Origin: an uncultured Bacteroidia bacterium
Lineage (GTDB): Bacteria > Bacteroidota > Bacteroidia > Bacteroidales > UBA932
DNA: 64,000 nt
NCBI GenBank assembly: GCA_902768665.1
Contig: CACXMA010000002.1
Span: 1 to 64,000 of the forward strand
Direction of reading: 5' to 3'
Both the position numbers and the translations under genes were made by a program. This document shows, one piece after another, positions 33,064-41,226 of this stretch. Below the pieces are notes generated by a model that saw only the letters and a list, made by a program, of their open reading frames with translations, had not been told where the DNA came from and made no database searches. Numbering within the stretch: position 1 is the first letter of the stretch; each line of letters opens with the position of its first letter.

Positions 33064-35220
33064 TTAGTACTCCTGCTGGTAGTACCAGCCGTCCACGCCC
33101 TCGAGGGAGGTGGTGCGCATTTCCATGCCGTCCGCCTTCCAGAAGAGGAGAATGTTGGTGTAATAAATCATGGTGCCGGTCTCGGCGCTGAACATCTTGG
33201 TGCAAGGAAGGCCATGGTATTCTTCCTTGACAAAGTGGGCGCCCTCGAGACTGTTGCCCAGGCCGTTTTCATTGGCCCACCAGGCATAGTCGAAGGCCTC
33301 CAGCTGCGTGCACCATTCCCCGCCGCCGGCCGCGCCATGCTGGTTCCTGGCGAGCCAGGTACCGGGGCCCAGGAAGACGCCGCCGGGATTGGGCACTTCC
33401 CCATATCCCGGGACATACATGGTGCCGCTCAGCTTGCCGTGGTCCCAGGTCACCGTGCTGACGACGCCTTCGGAGAGATCGACCTTCTCCTGGAGGTACT
33501 CACCGTAATCCCGGGCGGTGCAAACCGGATAGAGGATGGCGTCCTCGGTGTCGATGGTATTTTTGATCTTGTACTCCTTCACGGCCGTTTCGACCTCCCT
33601 GCTGAAGGAGTCGACCGTCTCGCCCTGGCCGTCCAGCAGACGGAAATCGTAGCGGAGGCCGCAGCCTGCGGGAACCGGAACATTCACCGGCATGTCGGCG
33701 TTGCCCTCGCCGTCCATCTCGAAATAAACCGGCTCATAGGGGTACCAGCCATCGGCGCGGGGACGGACGACGCGGGGGGCCTTCGTCACTTCCGGCAGCG
33801 TGGACTGCGGCTGCGCCTCCACCCAGAAGGGCTCGTCCGGATAGGGAGCCACCGTCTGGTTGTCCTCCTCGGAACGGACCTGCACCGAAAGGCTGGAAGT
33901 CGTGTTGTAGGAACCCCGGAGGGGCTGGTCCTCCTCCGCCGCGAGCAGCTTGGCCGGCTGCTTCAGCCGGGACCATTCCCACGCGAGATGGAAATCGTCC
34001 TTCATGTAATTGTGGATTTTTTCCGGATTGGTGATTTCCTGGTAATAGGCGTTCAGGTACAGTTCCGAGCGGATGATCAGTTCGTATCCATGGAGGAATT
34101 TCCCGTCCTTGTACTTGCCGTGGAGGTTGATCTGCCCGACAATGGGCTTTAAATCCAGGCGGAGAGCTGCATTCTTGAACTTGAACAGATAGACCTTGAG
34201 CCGGGGATAGATGCTTCCGACCACGGAAGCGTGCACTTCCCCGCTCCATTCCATCTTCGGATCGCCCCGGGTAAGACTTGTTTTGAAAGAATGCTCGGGC
34301 GTGAAGACGCCGGTCTCGTAATCCATCGTGCCGCCGAAGGTCACTGTTGCCTTATACGTATAGTCACGGACATGCCTGACGGCACCGGAGACTTCGACAG
34401 CCAGCTGCGCCATCAGGTCCACGTCGAAATCCAGCGGGACCGGAACGGCATAGCACATCAGGACGATGCCTTTGTGGAAAATACTCTCTTTCAGAGGCTT
34501 GTTATATTCCGCGCTGGCCTTCCCCTTGACTTCCAGACCGACCTCGGCGCCGGTGGTAACCGTGCCCGTAAAGACGGCTCTCATCTTCTTGACGGGCGAA
34601 TTGATGCTGGTTCCCTTCTTGACGACCGGCTTGCCGATTTCGACCTCGATATCGGCGTCCAGATCCAGATCCACCCCCTTGAAATTGAAGATAAAGCCGG
34701 CGTCGAAATGCTTGAGTGCACCGAGCACGACGCCGAGCGCGCTCTTCTTGTCACCGGCCTTGGTTTCGGTGCCCGTACCGATCGTGGTATCGAAAAACAC
34801 CTCGCCGATCGCCGCCGGACGCCAGTCGAGCCGGACGGTGCTGCCGCTGACCTCCGCCTTCTTGACAAACATCGGATATGCCTCGCCGCCCTTCATGGGA
34901 ACGATGACGCAGCCTTTGTAGAAGGCGGGGACCTCGCCGGCGAAGTCCAGCGTCGCCGTATGGGCCAGCGTATCGATGGCGGTAAGGGTCACCTTGTCGT
35001 AATCCGGAATGAGGATAAGGTTCGGGTTCATGAAATCGCCTTCCGCGGGATACTTGTAGACGGAAGGGTCGACTTCGTCCGTTTCCAGATCCTGCTGCGG
35101 GATGGTCTGCTGGGGGTTTTCCGGGGTATTGTCGTCGTCGACCGGGTCATCTTTCTTCTGGCAGGCCGTAAGAGCGACGGCTGCAATCAAACAGAGGAGA
35201 TACAGGGGTGCGTGCTTCAT
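33064..35220 (-). CDS. Large lipoprotein of unknown function
   Basis: A 718-residue lipoprotein (lipobox VALTAC) with a low-complexity acidic start DDPVDDDNTPENPQQ. The body is predicted to be all-beta, with repeated short strand patterns (TATLDFAGEVPAFYKGC, FNFKGVDLDLDADIEVEIG, TYKATVTFGGTMDYETG). I recognise no family. It lies between the regulator at 35315-36904 and the susC promoter, and its own end is marked by a terminator, so it belongs with the regulator and not with the glucan locus. Probably on the outer membrane. Confidence 0.7.
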   Translation of the reverse strand: MKHAPLYLLCLIAAVALTACQKKDDPVDDDNTPENPQQTIPQQDLETDEVDPSVYKYPAEGDFMNPNLILIPDYDKVTLTAIDTLAHTATLDFAGEVPAFYKGCVIVPMKGGEAYPMFVKKAEVSGSTVRLDWRPAAIGEVFFDTTIGTGTETKAGDKKSALGVVLGALKHFDAGFIFNFKGVDLDLDADIEVEIGKPVVKKGTSINSPVKKMRAVFTGTVTTGAEVGLEVKGKASAEYNKPLKESIFHKGIVLMCYAVPVPLDFDVDLMAQLAVEVSGAVRHVRDYTYKATVTFGGTMDYETGVFTPEHSFKTSLTRGDPKMEWSGEVHASVVGSIYPRLKVYLFKFKNAALRLDLKPIVGQINLHGKYKDGKFLHGYELIIRSELYLNAYYQEITNPEKIHNYMKDDFHLAWEWSRLKQPAKLLAAEEDQPLRGSYNTTSSLSVQVRSEEDNQTVAPYPDEPFWVEAQPQSTLPEVTKAPRVVRPRADGWYPYEPVYFEMDGEGNADMPVNVPVPAGCGLRYDFRLLDGQGETVDSFSREVETAVKEYKIKNTIDTEDAILYPVCTARDYGEYLQEKVDLSEGVVSTVTWDHGKLSGTMYVPGYGEVPNPGGVFLGPGTWLARNQHGAAGGGEWCTQLEAFDYAWWANENGLGNSLEGAHFVKEEYHGLPCTKMFSAETGTMIYYTNILLFWKADGMEMRTTSLEGVDGWYYQQEY

Positions 35221-35314
35221 AAAACGATTCCTTTACGGTTCATCGTTACAAATTTCCGCTTTATTCAGGGAATAAACACCACCCCAAAGGGTGAACCGGC
35301 AGCCAAAAAGGAGC

Positions 35315-36904
35315 TTATTCCGCCTTTTTTGGCAATCTTGCAGCGGGGAGAGCCTGCGGCGGGATGTTCCGGACCTGGTTCTCGAAATCATCGCGGTCGC
35401 CGGCCGCGCCGTTCTTGACGGACACCTTGTAATTATAAATGGTGCTCACGGAATAGTGCAGCATGGAGGCAATTTCCTTGGAGTCGTCGATGCCGAGACG
35501 GATCAGGGCGAAGATACGGATCTCGGTACTGAGCAGCTCTCCCTTCCGGGGACGGACCTGCGCGTCGGGCCGGAGAAGCGCGTTGAACTGGGCGACGAAA
35601 TCGGGGTAGATGCCGAGGAAGGTCTCGTCGAAGATGCGGTAGAAATTATTCAGGGCGTCTTCCGTCCGCGTCGAAGTGGAAATCTCTTTCAATAGTTCCT
35701 CCGAACGGCCCTGCTTGAGGAGCTTCCGCGTGTGATGGTCTTCCTGCTGTAGCATGGCGACATTGGCGGAAAGATAACCGAGGAACTGGGCGATGTAGGC
35801 CTCCTTGAGCTTTCCCGCTTCCTGCAGACGGTGCTGGGCCTGCCGGAGCTCCCGGGTCCGCCGGGCTGTCCCGTACACGGCCAGAACAAGCATGAGGACC
35901 AGGATGGAGAGGGCGATGATGCCCATCACCTTCATCCGGGACATATAGGCCTGGCGCTCCTCATACTTCTCCTCGATGGTCAGGAAGAACTGGGAGATCT
36001 GCCAGGGTCGCAGCTTGGAATTGTACGCCAGGGCATCTTCCTGTGCGATGCGGAGATAATGGAACGAGCGGTCGACGTCCGTGTCCACGATCATCTGCGA
36101 TAGAATCGTCAGGGATGCATAGTCGCGGACGGCATTGACCATATCCGCCTCGGCCGACAGGAGCAGCTGGCGGAATTGCTCCTGCTCGTTGTGCTGTTGC
36201 CAGGCGCTTTCCGACAGATCGTAGTGGTAGATGGCGGCGGCATGGGAAAACGGCGGGACCATCTCCAGCAGAAGCCGCCCCACGCTGTCCGCCTCCGCAA
36301 AGCGGTACGAAGCCATCAGCGCGTCCATCTCCAGGCGGCGGTACAGCTCGCTCCTGGGCTCAAGCAGACCGAACAGACGGTCGCGGTAAACGGCCCGGTC
36401 CGGGATGGACAGGCGCTCCACCATGCCGGAATTGCCGCTGAGGTCGCGGCTGAACTCGAACAGCGCGAAGTAGTAATCGACCTTCTGCCCGTCGGTCAGG
36501 GACGTCGTATCCGTCCGGAGGTAGAGCCGGTCGTAGGCCTCCATATAGCTGCCGGACTTGACATAGAGATAGCCCAGGCGGATGCCTGCCGTCTGCTCCA
36601 GTTCCGCATTGCCGGCGGCGTACTCCTGCGCCTGCTTGAGGTAATACTGCGTCGAGTCGAACTGATAGGAGAAAAAGGCATCGGCAAGGTCCATGCAGGC
36701 GTCGAACCGTCCTATGTCCGTATGGGCCCGGCGCAGGCGGTCGCGAAGGATGGAAAGGCTCTCCTGCTTGCGGGATTCGTAATTTCCACGCTCGCGGATA
36801 TAGCGGTCGAGCTCATCCAGCAGCCCCTTGTCAATCGGAGCCGAAAAGGCCGGCAGGAAGGCCAGCAGGGAAGCAAAGATGCTGAGCAGGCGTTTCATCA
36901 TCAT
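35315..36904 (-). CDS. DUF6377-like membrane regulator: TPR sensor, one helix, C-terminal HTH
   Basis: A 529-residue protein. A signal peptide (about 1-22) and TPR-like helices (about 25-310) are periplasmic, followed by one membrane helix (about 325-345: MGIIALSILVLMLVLAVYG), a coiled coil, and a C-terminal LuxR-like helix-turn-helix (about 465-500: FALIRLGIDDSKEIASMLHYSVSTIYNY). This order matches the DUF6377 group of Bacteroidales regulators, often beside polysaccharide loci. The start overlaps the sufD stop (TAATG), so it would be expressed with suf. Targets may be the lipoprotein at 33064 or the SusC locus; neither is shown. Confidence 0.8.
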   Translation of the reverse strand: MMMKRLLSIFASLLAFLPAFSAPIDKGLLDELDRYIRERGNYESRKQESLSILRDRLRRAHTDIGRFDACMDLADAFFSYQFDSTQYYLKQAQEYAAGNAELEQTAGIRLGYLYVKSGSYMEAYDRLYLRTDTTSLTDGQKVDYYFALFEFSRDLSGNSGMVERLSIPDRAVYRDRLFGLLEPRSELYRRLEMDALMASYRFAEADSVGRLLLEMVPPFSHAAAIYHYDLSESAWQQHNEQEQFRQLLLSAEADMVNAVRDYASLTILSQMIVDTDVDRSFHYLRIAQEDALAYNSKLRPWQISQFFLTIEEKYEERQAYMSRMKVMGIIALSILVLMLVLAVYGTARRTRELRQAQHRLQEAGKLKEAYIAQFLGYLSANVAMLQQEDHHTRKLLKQGRSEELLKEISTSTRTEDALNNFYRIFDETFLGIYPDFVAQFNALLRPDAQVRPRKGELLSTEIRIFALIRLGIDDSKEIASMLHYSVSTIYNYKVSVKNGAAGDRDDFENQVRNIPPQALPAARLPKKAE

Positions 36905-37593
36905 TACAGGTGGCGGACGGCGGATTCGACACGGGCCCGGAGCGCTTCCCTTTCATCAGGATCGGCCACCTTGTCGATGACCGGGGACAGGAAGGAAAGC
37001 ATCTGGAGAATGCGTGCCTCGGCCTCGGGGATGCCGCGGGAACGCATATAGAACTGTTCGTCCTCGTTGAGCCGTCCGACCGTGGCGCCATGGGAGCACT
37101 TCACGTCGTCGGCATAGATTTCCAGCTGCGGAAGGGTATCCACGACCGCCGTCTCGGAAAGCAGCAGGTTGTGGTTTTCCTGGTAAGCTTCGGTCTTCTG
37201 GGCATCCGGAGCGACGATAATCCGGCCGTCGAAGCGGACGCGGGCCTCTCCTGCGACGATGCCCTTGAAAAGCTGATAGGAGACGCAGCCGGGAACGCGA
37301 TGGTGCAGACGGACGGTATAGCGGACCTGCTCCTCCGCCGGACAGATATAGAGGCCGCTGAGATTGACGCGGGCGCCCTCACCGACAAGGTCTATATCGA
37401 TGGCGACATCCTTGCTCTCCCCCGGGAAAGCCGTCAGCAGCAGATCAAGCGTCTCCCCCGCCCCGACGGTGTATAGATGCCCTGCATTCGCCGGGCATGA
37501 CGACTCCGTCATTCCACGGCCGGTCCGATCCGTCATTCCACGGCTGGTCCGTGGAATCTGCGCGAAGGGATCGATGTAATTCCCGTGTCCCAT
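36904..37593 (-). CDS. sufD: Short SufD-like iron-sulfur assembly protein with repeat-encoded N-terminus
   Basis: A 229-residue protein; SufD normally has about 420-450. The retained C-terminal part is clear: LHHRVPGCVSYQLFKGIVAGEARVRFDG, EAYQENHNLLLSE, QLEIYADDVKCSHGATVG and FYMRSRGIPEAEARILQM. About 12 native residues at the start are followed by some 28 residues encoded by palindromic repeats (37475-37559), and the usual N-terminal helical domain and first half of the beta-helix are absent. SufD joins SufB and SufC as the scaffold for Fe-S clusters. Whether this short form works is open; the Cys and His of the retained part (KCSHGAT) are kept. Confidence 0.82.
   Translation of the reverse strand: MGHGNYIDPFAQIPRTSRGMTDRTGRGMTESSCPANAGHLYTVGAGETLDLLLTAFPGESKDVAIDIDLVGEGARVNLSGLYICPAEEQVRYTVRLHHRVPGCVSYQLFKGIVAGEARVRFDGRIIVAPDAQKTEAYQENHNLLLSETAVVDTLPQLEIYADDVKCSHGATVGRLNEDEQFYMRSRGIPEAEARILQMLSFLSPVIDKVADPDEREALRARVESAVRHL
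37475..37559 (+). repeat. Composite palindromic repeat inside sufD
   Basis: Three parts are visible on the plus strand. 37475-37501 is an inverted copy (AGATGCCC, a GCATTCGC loop, GGGCATGAC). 37508-37531 is a 24-base left-half unit (GTCATTCCACGG then CCGGTCCGATCC). 37532-37559 is a full unit: GTC, arm ATTCCACGG, loop CTGGT, matching arm, CT. All lie in the reading frame of sufD near its N-terminus. Confidence 0.9.
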
Positions 37594-37596
37594 AGC

Positions 37597-38337
37597 CTAG
37601 AAGCGGTCAAATCCGCCCGCCTCGATCTCGTCGGCGAGCTCGGGGCCGCCGCTGGCGACAATTTTTCCGGCCTTGAGCACATGCACGTGCGTCGGACGGA
37701 CATAGTCGAGCAGCTTGCGGTAGTGGGTAATCACGATGGCGGCGTTCTCGGCGGTGTGAAGCGCATTGACGCCGTCGGCGACGATGCGGAGGGCATCCAC
37801 GTCCAGACCGCTGTCCGTCTCGTCGAGGATGGACAGTTTCGGCTCAAGCATCGCCATCTGGAAGATCTCGTTGCGTTTTTTCTCGCCGCCGGAGAAGCCG
37901 ACGTTGACCTCGCGCTTGGCAAATTCGGGGCGCATCTTCACGAAAGCCATCTTCTCCTTCTGCAGTTTGAGGAAGTCGCCGGCAGACAGGGGCTCCAGCC
38001 CGGCGGCCTTGCGACGCGCGTTGACAGCCGTCTTGAGGAAAGAGGTGATGGTCACGCCCGGAATCTCCACCGGATACTGGAAACTCAGGAAGATGCCCGC
38101 CCAGGAGCGCTCCTCCGGAGCCATGGCCAGCAGGTCCTTCCCATCGAAAAGCACGCTGCCTCCCGTAACTTCGTACTGCGGCTTTCCGGCCAGGACGGCG
38201 CTGAGGGTGCTTTTTCCGGCGCCGTTCGGGCCCATCACGGCATGGATCTCGCCGGGGGCTATGGTGAGGTCGATCCCTTTGAGGATTTCCTTTTCGGCGA
38301 TGCCGGCGTGGAGGTTCCGTATCTCGAGTAGATTCAT
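37597..38337 (-). CDS. sufC: Fe-S cluster assembly ATPase SufC
   Basis: A 246-residue ABC-type ATPase of normal length. Walker A is GPNGAGKSTLSAVLAG, the Q-loop FLSFQYPVEIPG, the family signature FSGGEKKRNEIFQM and Walker B LSILDETDSGLD. It drives the SufB-SufD scaffold in Fe-S cluster building, in the cytosol. It lies three bases before sufD and two bases after pnuC. Confidence 0.96.
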   Translation of the reverse strand: MNLLEIRNLHAGIAEKEILKGIDLTIAPGEIHAVMGPNGAGKSTLSAVLAGKPQYEVTGGSVLFDGKDLLAMAPEERSWAGIFLSFQYPVEIPGVTITSFLKTAVNARRKAAGLEPLSAGDFLKLQKEKMAFVKMRPEFAKREVNVGFSGGEKKRNEIFQMAMLEPKLSILDETDSGLDVDALRIVADGVNALHTAENAAIVITHYRKLLDYVRPTHVHVLKAGKIVASGGPELADEIEAGGFDRF

Positions 38338-38339
38338 AA

Positions 38340-38924
38340 TCAGGCTTTTTTACGATAAAGTTTCATCCAGGTGTAGAGCGACCACACGCCGTTGACGAGG
38401 TAAAGGCCGCTGACTACGGACATGAAGTAGTTGCCGACCAGCAGGTGGAGGGCGATCTGCGTGCAGTTGACAAAGAGCCAGGCGATCCAGCAGTCCCATT
38501 TCTTCATGGCGGAGAGCAGCTGGGCCATCAGGATCAGCGCCGTCACGCAGCAGTCGAGGTAAGGGTGCGGGTCCGCCGGGAAGAGGCGGTCCAGCAGGAC
38601 GCCCCACACGGCCGCGACCAGCAGCACGGAGCTGATGGACAGGATCCGCTGCGGCCAGGTCAGCATGCTGACTTTCAGCGACTTCTCATTCTCGGAGCTG
38701 CGCTCTTCCTCCCGCGGGTGCGTCCAGCGGTAGTGGCCGAGGATGTTGATGGCGAGCGAGACGGGCTGCAGGAGCAGCATCGCCAGCAGGTTCCGTTTCC
38801 AGAACAGCACGAAGAGGGCGGCGGTATAGAGATAGCCGACCCAGAAGTTATACTTGGAGTTCCGGCCCGCGAGAAACACGCAGGTCAGGCCGAGCACGGA
38901 ACATATGAGGTCAATCCAATGCAT
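38340..38924 (-). CDS. pnuC: PnuC-type nicotinamide riboside/NMN transporter
   Basis: A 194-residue membrane protein with about seven hydrophobic segments. The family pattern includes SKYNFWVGYLYTAALFVLFW, QPVSLAINILGHYRW and LLSAMKKWDCWIAWLFVN, typical of PnuC. PnuC proteins take up nicotinamide riboside for NAD salvage. Its position between sufB and sufC, with the sufB stop and pnuC start sharing one base, is unusual. A link between NAD uptake and Fe-S assembly cannot be claimed from position alone. Confidence 0.85.
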   Translation of the reverse strand: MHWIDLICSVLGLTCVFLAGRNSKYNFWVGYLYTAALFVLFWKRNLLAMLLLQPVSLAINILGHYRWTHPREEERSSENEKSLKVSMLTWPQRILSISSVLLVAAVWGVLLDRLFPADPHPYLDCCVTALILMAQLLSAMKKWDCWIAWLFVNCTQIALHLLVGNYFMSVVSGLYLVNGVWSLYTWMKLYRKKA

Positions 38925-40366
38925 TATCCGACAGATCCTTCAAGAGAGACTTGGAGCAGTTTCTGCGCTTCCACCGCGAACTCCATGGGGAGGCGGGAAA
39001 GCACTTCGCGGGCATAGCCGTTGACGATGAGGCCCACGGCGTCCTCGGGGCCGATGCCGCGCTGGTTGCAGTAAAAGAGCTGGTCCTCGGAGATCTTGGA
39101 GGTCGTGGCTTCATGCTCCACGACGGCCGTGGGATTGGCGCTGCGGATCTCCGGGAAAGTGTGGGCACCGCAGCGCGAACCGATCAGCAGACTGTCGCAC
39201 TGGGTATAGTTGCGGGCGTTCGCCGCACCGGGATTGATGCGCACGAGACCGCGGTAGCTGTTCTGGCTGCGACCGGCGGAAATGCCCTTGGAGATGATGC
39301 GGCTGCGGGTGTCGCGGCCGAGATGGATCATCTTCGTGCCCGTGTCGGCCTGCTGGAAATTGTTCGTGACGGCGACAGAGTAGAACTCCGAGGAGCTGCG
39401 GTCGCCCATCAGCACCGTCGAGGGGTATTTCCAGGTGATGGCGGAACCGGTCTCGACCTGCGTCCAGCTGAGGTGGCTACCCTCGCCGCGGCAGAGACCG
39501 CGCTTGGTGACGAGGTTGAGGATGCCGCCCTTGCCCTCGGCGTCGCCGGGGTACCAGTTCTGGACGGTCGAATACTTGACGTCGGCGCCCTTCTCGACAA
39601 TGATCTCGACGACGGCGGCATGGAGCTGCTGCTCGTCGCGCATCGGGGCGGTGCAGCCTTCCATGTAACTGACATAGGAATCCTCGTCGGCGACGATGAG
39701 CGTGCGCTCGAACTGGCCGGTGCCACGGGCGTTGATGCGGAAGTAGCTCGAGAGCTCCATCGGGCAGCGGACGCCTTTGGGGATATAGCAGAACGAACCG
39801 TCGGAGAAAACGGCGCTGTTCAGCGCGGCGAAATAGTTGTCGCCGCTCGGGACGACGGTCGCGAGATACTTGCGGACGAGGTCCGGATGCTCCCGGACGG
39901 CCTCGGCGAAGGAGCAGAAGATGATGCCCTTCTCGGCCAGCGTCTTGCGGAAGGTCGTCGTGACGGACACCGAGTCGAAAACGGCGTCCACGGCCACTAC
40001 CCCGGCGAGGACATCGCGTTCCTTCAGCGGGATGCCGAGCTTTTCGAAGGTCTCGGCCAGCTTCGGGTCGATCTCCTTCGGGCGGTCCTTGTCCTTTTTC
40101 GGAGCGGCATAGTAGATAATGTCCTGGAAATCAATCTCCGGAAGGTCGAGGTGCGGCCAGCGTGGCATTTCCATCCGCTGCCACTTGCGGAAGGCGTCGA
40201 GACGGAACTCGAGCAGCCACTCCGGCTCCTCTTTCCGTGCGGAAATGAGCCGGATGATGTCCTCGTTGAGGCCCTTGGGGATGAATTCCTGCTCGACGTC
40301 GGTGACGAAGCCTTCCTTGTACTCCCCGGTGGTGAATTCCTGTATGATCTTCTCGCTGTCAGCCAT
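38924..40366 (-). CDS. sufB: Fe-S cluster assembly protein SufB
   Basis: A 480-residue scaffold subunit of normal length. Typical blocks are [68 protein letters not shown], and near the end [21 protein letters not shown] with [15 protein letters not shown]. It is the main Fe-S scaffold of the SUF system. It opens the operon, behind a -7 box at 40446-40453 and a palindromic repeat (40372-40436) that lies in the leader. No cysteine desulfurase SufS is in the window. Confidence 0.96.
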   Translation of the reverse strand: MADSEKIIQEFTTGEYKEGFVTDVEQEFIPKGLNEDIIRLISARKEEPEWLLEFRLDAFRKWQRMEMPRWPHLDLPEIDFQDIIYYAAPKKDKDRPKEIDPKLAETFEKLGIPLKERDVLAGVVAVDAVFDSVSVTTTFRKTLAEKGIIFCSFAEAVREHPDLVRKYLATVVPSGDNYFAALNSAVFSDGSFCYIPKGVRCPMELSSYFRINARGTGQFERTLIVADEDSYVSYMEGCTAPMRDEQQLHAAVVEIIVEKGADVKYSTVQNWYPGDAEGKGGILNLVTKRGLCRGEGSHLSWTQVETGSAITWKYPSTVLMGDRSSSEFYSVAVTNNFQQADTGTKMIHLGRDTRSRIISKGISAGRSQNSYRGLVRINPGAANARNYTQCDSLLIGSRCGAHTFPEIRSANPTAVVEHEATTSKISEDQLFYCNQRGIGPEDAVGLIVNGYAREVLSRLPMEFAVEAQKLLQVSLEGSVG

Positions 40367-40371
40367 ATTCT

Positions 40372-40436
40372 GTCATTTCGACCAAGCGCAACGCTCTACT
40401 TGTCATTTCGACCAAGCGCAGCGCGTGGAGAAATCT
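40372..40436 (+). repeat. Palindromic repeat in the suf leader, half unit plus full unit
   Basis: A 30-base left-half unit starting GTCATTTCGACCAAGCGC (40372-40401) is followed by a full 35-base unit (40402-40436) with outer arms ATTTC and GAAAT and the flanks GTC and CT. It lies between the suf -7 box and the sufB start, five bases from the ATG, so its hairpin could affect sufB translation. Confidence 0.85.
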
Positions 40437-40445
40437 ATTAGCCAG

Positions 40446-40453
40446 CAAAGATA
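40446..40453 (-). promoter_or_regulatory. -7 element of the suf operon
   Basis: TATCTTTG on the minus strand. A TTTG at 40476-40479 is 22 bases upstream, slightly longer than the consensus. The leader would be about 75 bases and contain the palindromic repeat. Confidence 0.5.
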
Positions 40454-40476
40454 GCAAATAATCCCGAATCAGCGCC

Positions 40477-40504
40477 AAAAAAGCCCGGCGGAAAACCGTC
40501 GGGC
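40477..40504 (-). terminator. Terminator of the small lipoprotein gene
   Basis: GCCCGACGG and CCGCCGGGC pair on the minus strand around a TTTT loop, followed by six T (40477-40482). Confidence 0.85.
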
Positions 40505-40524
40505 CCATAGAGTCTTGGTAAAGA

Positions 40525-40749
40525 CTAAAGATCGAGGGCATCAACTTTGGCCTGGTCCTCAGCACTGAGACCTTCGTACCACTCCAAATACTCGGCAGTC
40601 TTCTTCATGACACCTTCGTAATCACCTTTCTCTGAGAGTTCCTGAATCTCCTGGGCATAATCCTTGGCTTTGTCCTCAACGGACTTGCAAGCTGCGACGG
40701 AAAGCATGAGCAGAAGACCGGCAGCAGCCGCGACTAAAACTTTCTTCAT
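40525..40749 (-). CDS. Small lipoprotein
   Basis: A 74-residue protein with lipobox LSVAAC. The mature part is one or two amphipathic helices (SVEDKAKDYAQEIQEL, GDYEGVMKKTAEYLEWYEGL) ending DALDL. I use the ATG at 40749 because the longer frame has no signal character before it and the promoter lies at 40799-40830. Similar small helical lipoproteins are widespread in Bacteroidales and have no assigned role. It stands alone with its own terminator. Confidence 0.78.
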   Translation of the reverse strand: MKKVLVAAAAGLLLMLSVAACKSVEDKAKDYAQEIQELSEKGDYEGVMKKTAEYLEWYEGLSAEDQAKVDALDL

Positions 40750-40798
40750 AACGGTTGTGTGTTTTGTGTTAATAAAAGGAAAATGTGTAGTGTTGGGA

Positions 40799-40830
40799 CA
40801 AATTTCGAAAAAAAACACGACAACTCCAAA
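40799..40830 (-). promoter_or_regulatory. Putative promoter of the small lipoprotein gene
   Basis: TTTG (40827-40830), 20 bases, then GAAATTTG (40799-40806) on the minus strand; the -7 box differs from TANNTTTG at its first base. Confidence 0.45.
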
Positions 40831-40842
40831 TAAATGAAAAAC

Positions 40843-41220
40843 TTACCGGGCGGCGATGCTCTCGATTTCGACGAGGGCGCCTTTCGGGAGGGTCTTGACG
40901 GCGAAGGCGCAGCGGGCCGGGAACGGAGCGGTGAAGAACTCGGCGTAGACCTCGTTCATGGCGGCGAAATCGCCCATGTCGGCAAGGAATACCGTCGTCT
41001 TGACGACGCTCGCAAGGCTGAGGCCGGCCGCTTCGAGGATGGCCCTCGTGTTGAGCAGGGACTGGCGGGTCTGCTCCTTGACGCCGCCCTCCGGGAAGGC
41101 ACCCGTGGCGGGATCGATGGGGAGCTGACCGGAAACGAAAACGAGGCCGTGGCCGCTGTCGACGGCCTGGCTGTACGGGCCGATGGCGGCCGGTGCTTTT
41201 TCAGTGTGGATAGGTTTCAT
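40843..41220 (-). CDS. ridA: RidA family reactive intermediate deaminase
   Basis: A 125-residue protein of typical length. IGPYSQAV, FVSGQLPIDPATG and the C-terminal FPARCAFAVKTLPKGALVEIE identify the RidA family, with the catalytic Arg in FPARCAF. RidA hydrolyses reactive enamines and imines, such as 2-aminoacrylate, to keto acids and ammonia. It is six bases after aroC in the same direction, so it is probably expressed with the aromatic operon. Confidence 0.93.
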   Translation of the reverse strand: MKPIHTEKAPAAIGPYSQAVDSGHGLVFVSGQLPIDPATGAFPEGGVKEQTRQSLLNTRAILEAAGLSLASVVKTTVFLADMGDFAAMNEVYAEFFTAPFPARCAFAVKTLPKGALVEIESIAAR

Positions 41221-41226
41221 AGTATA

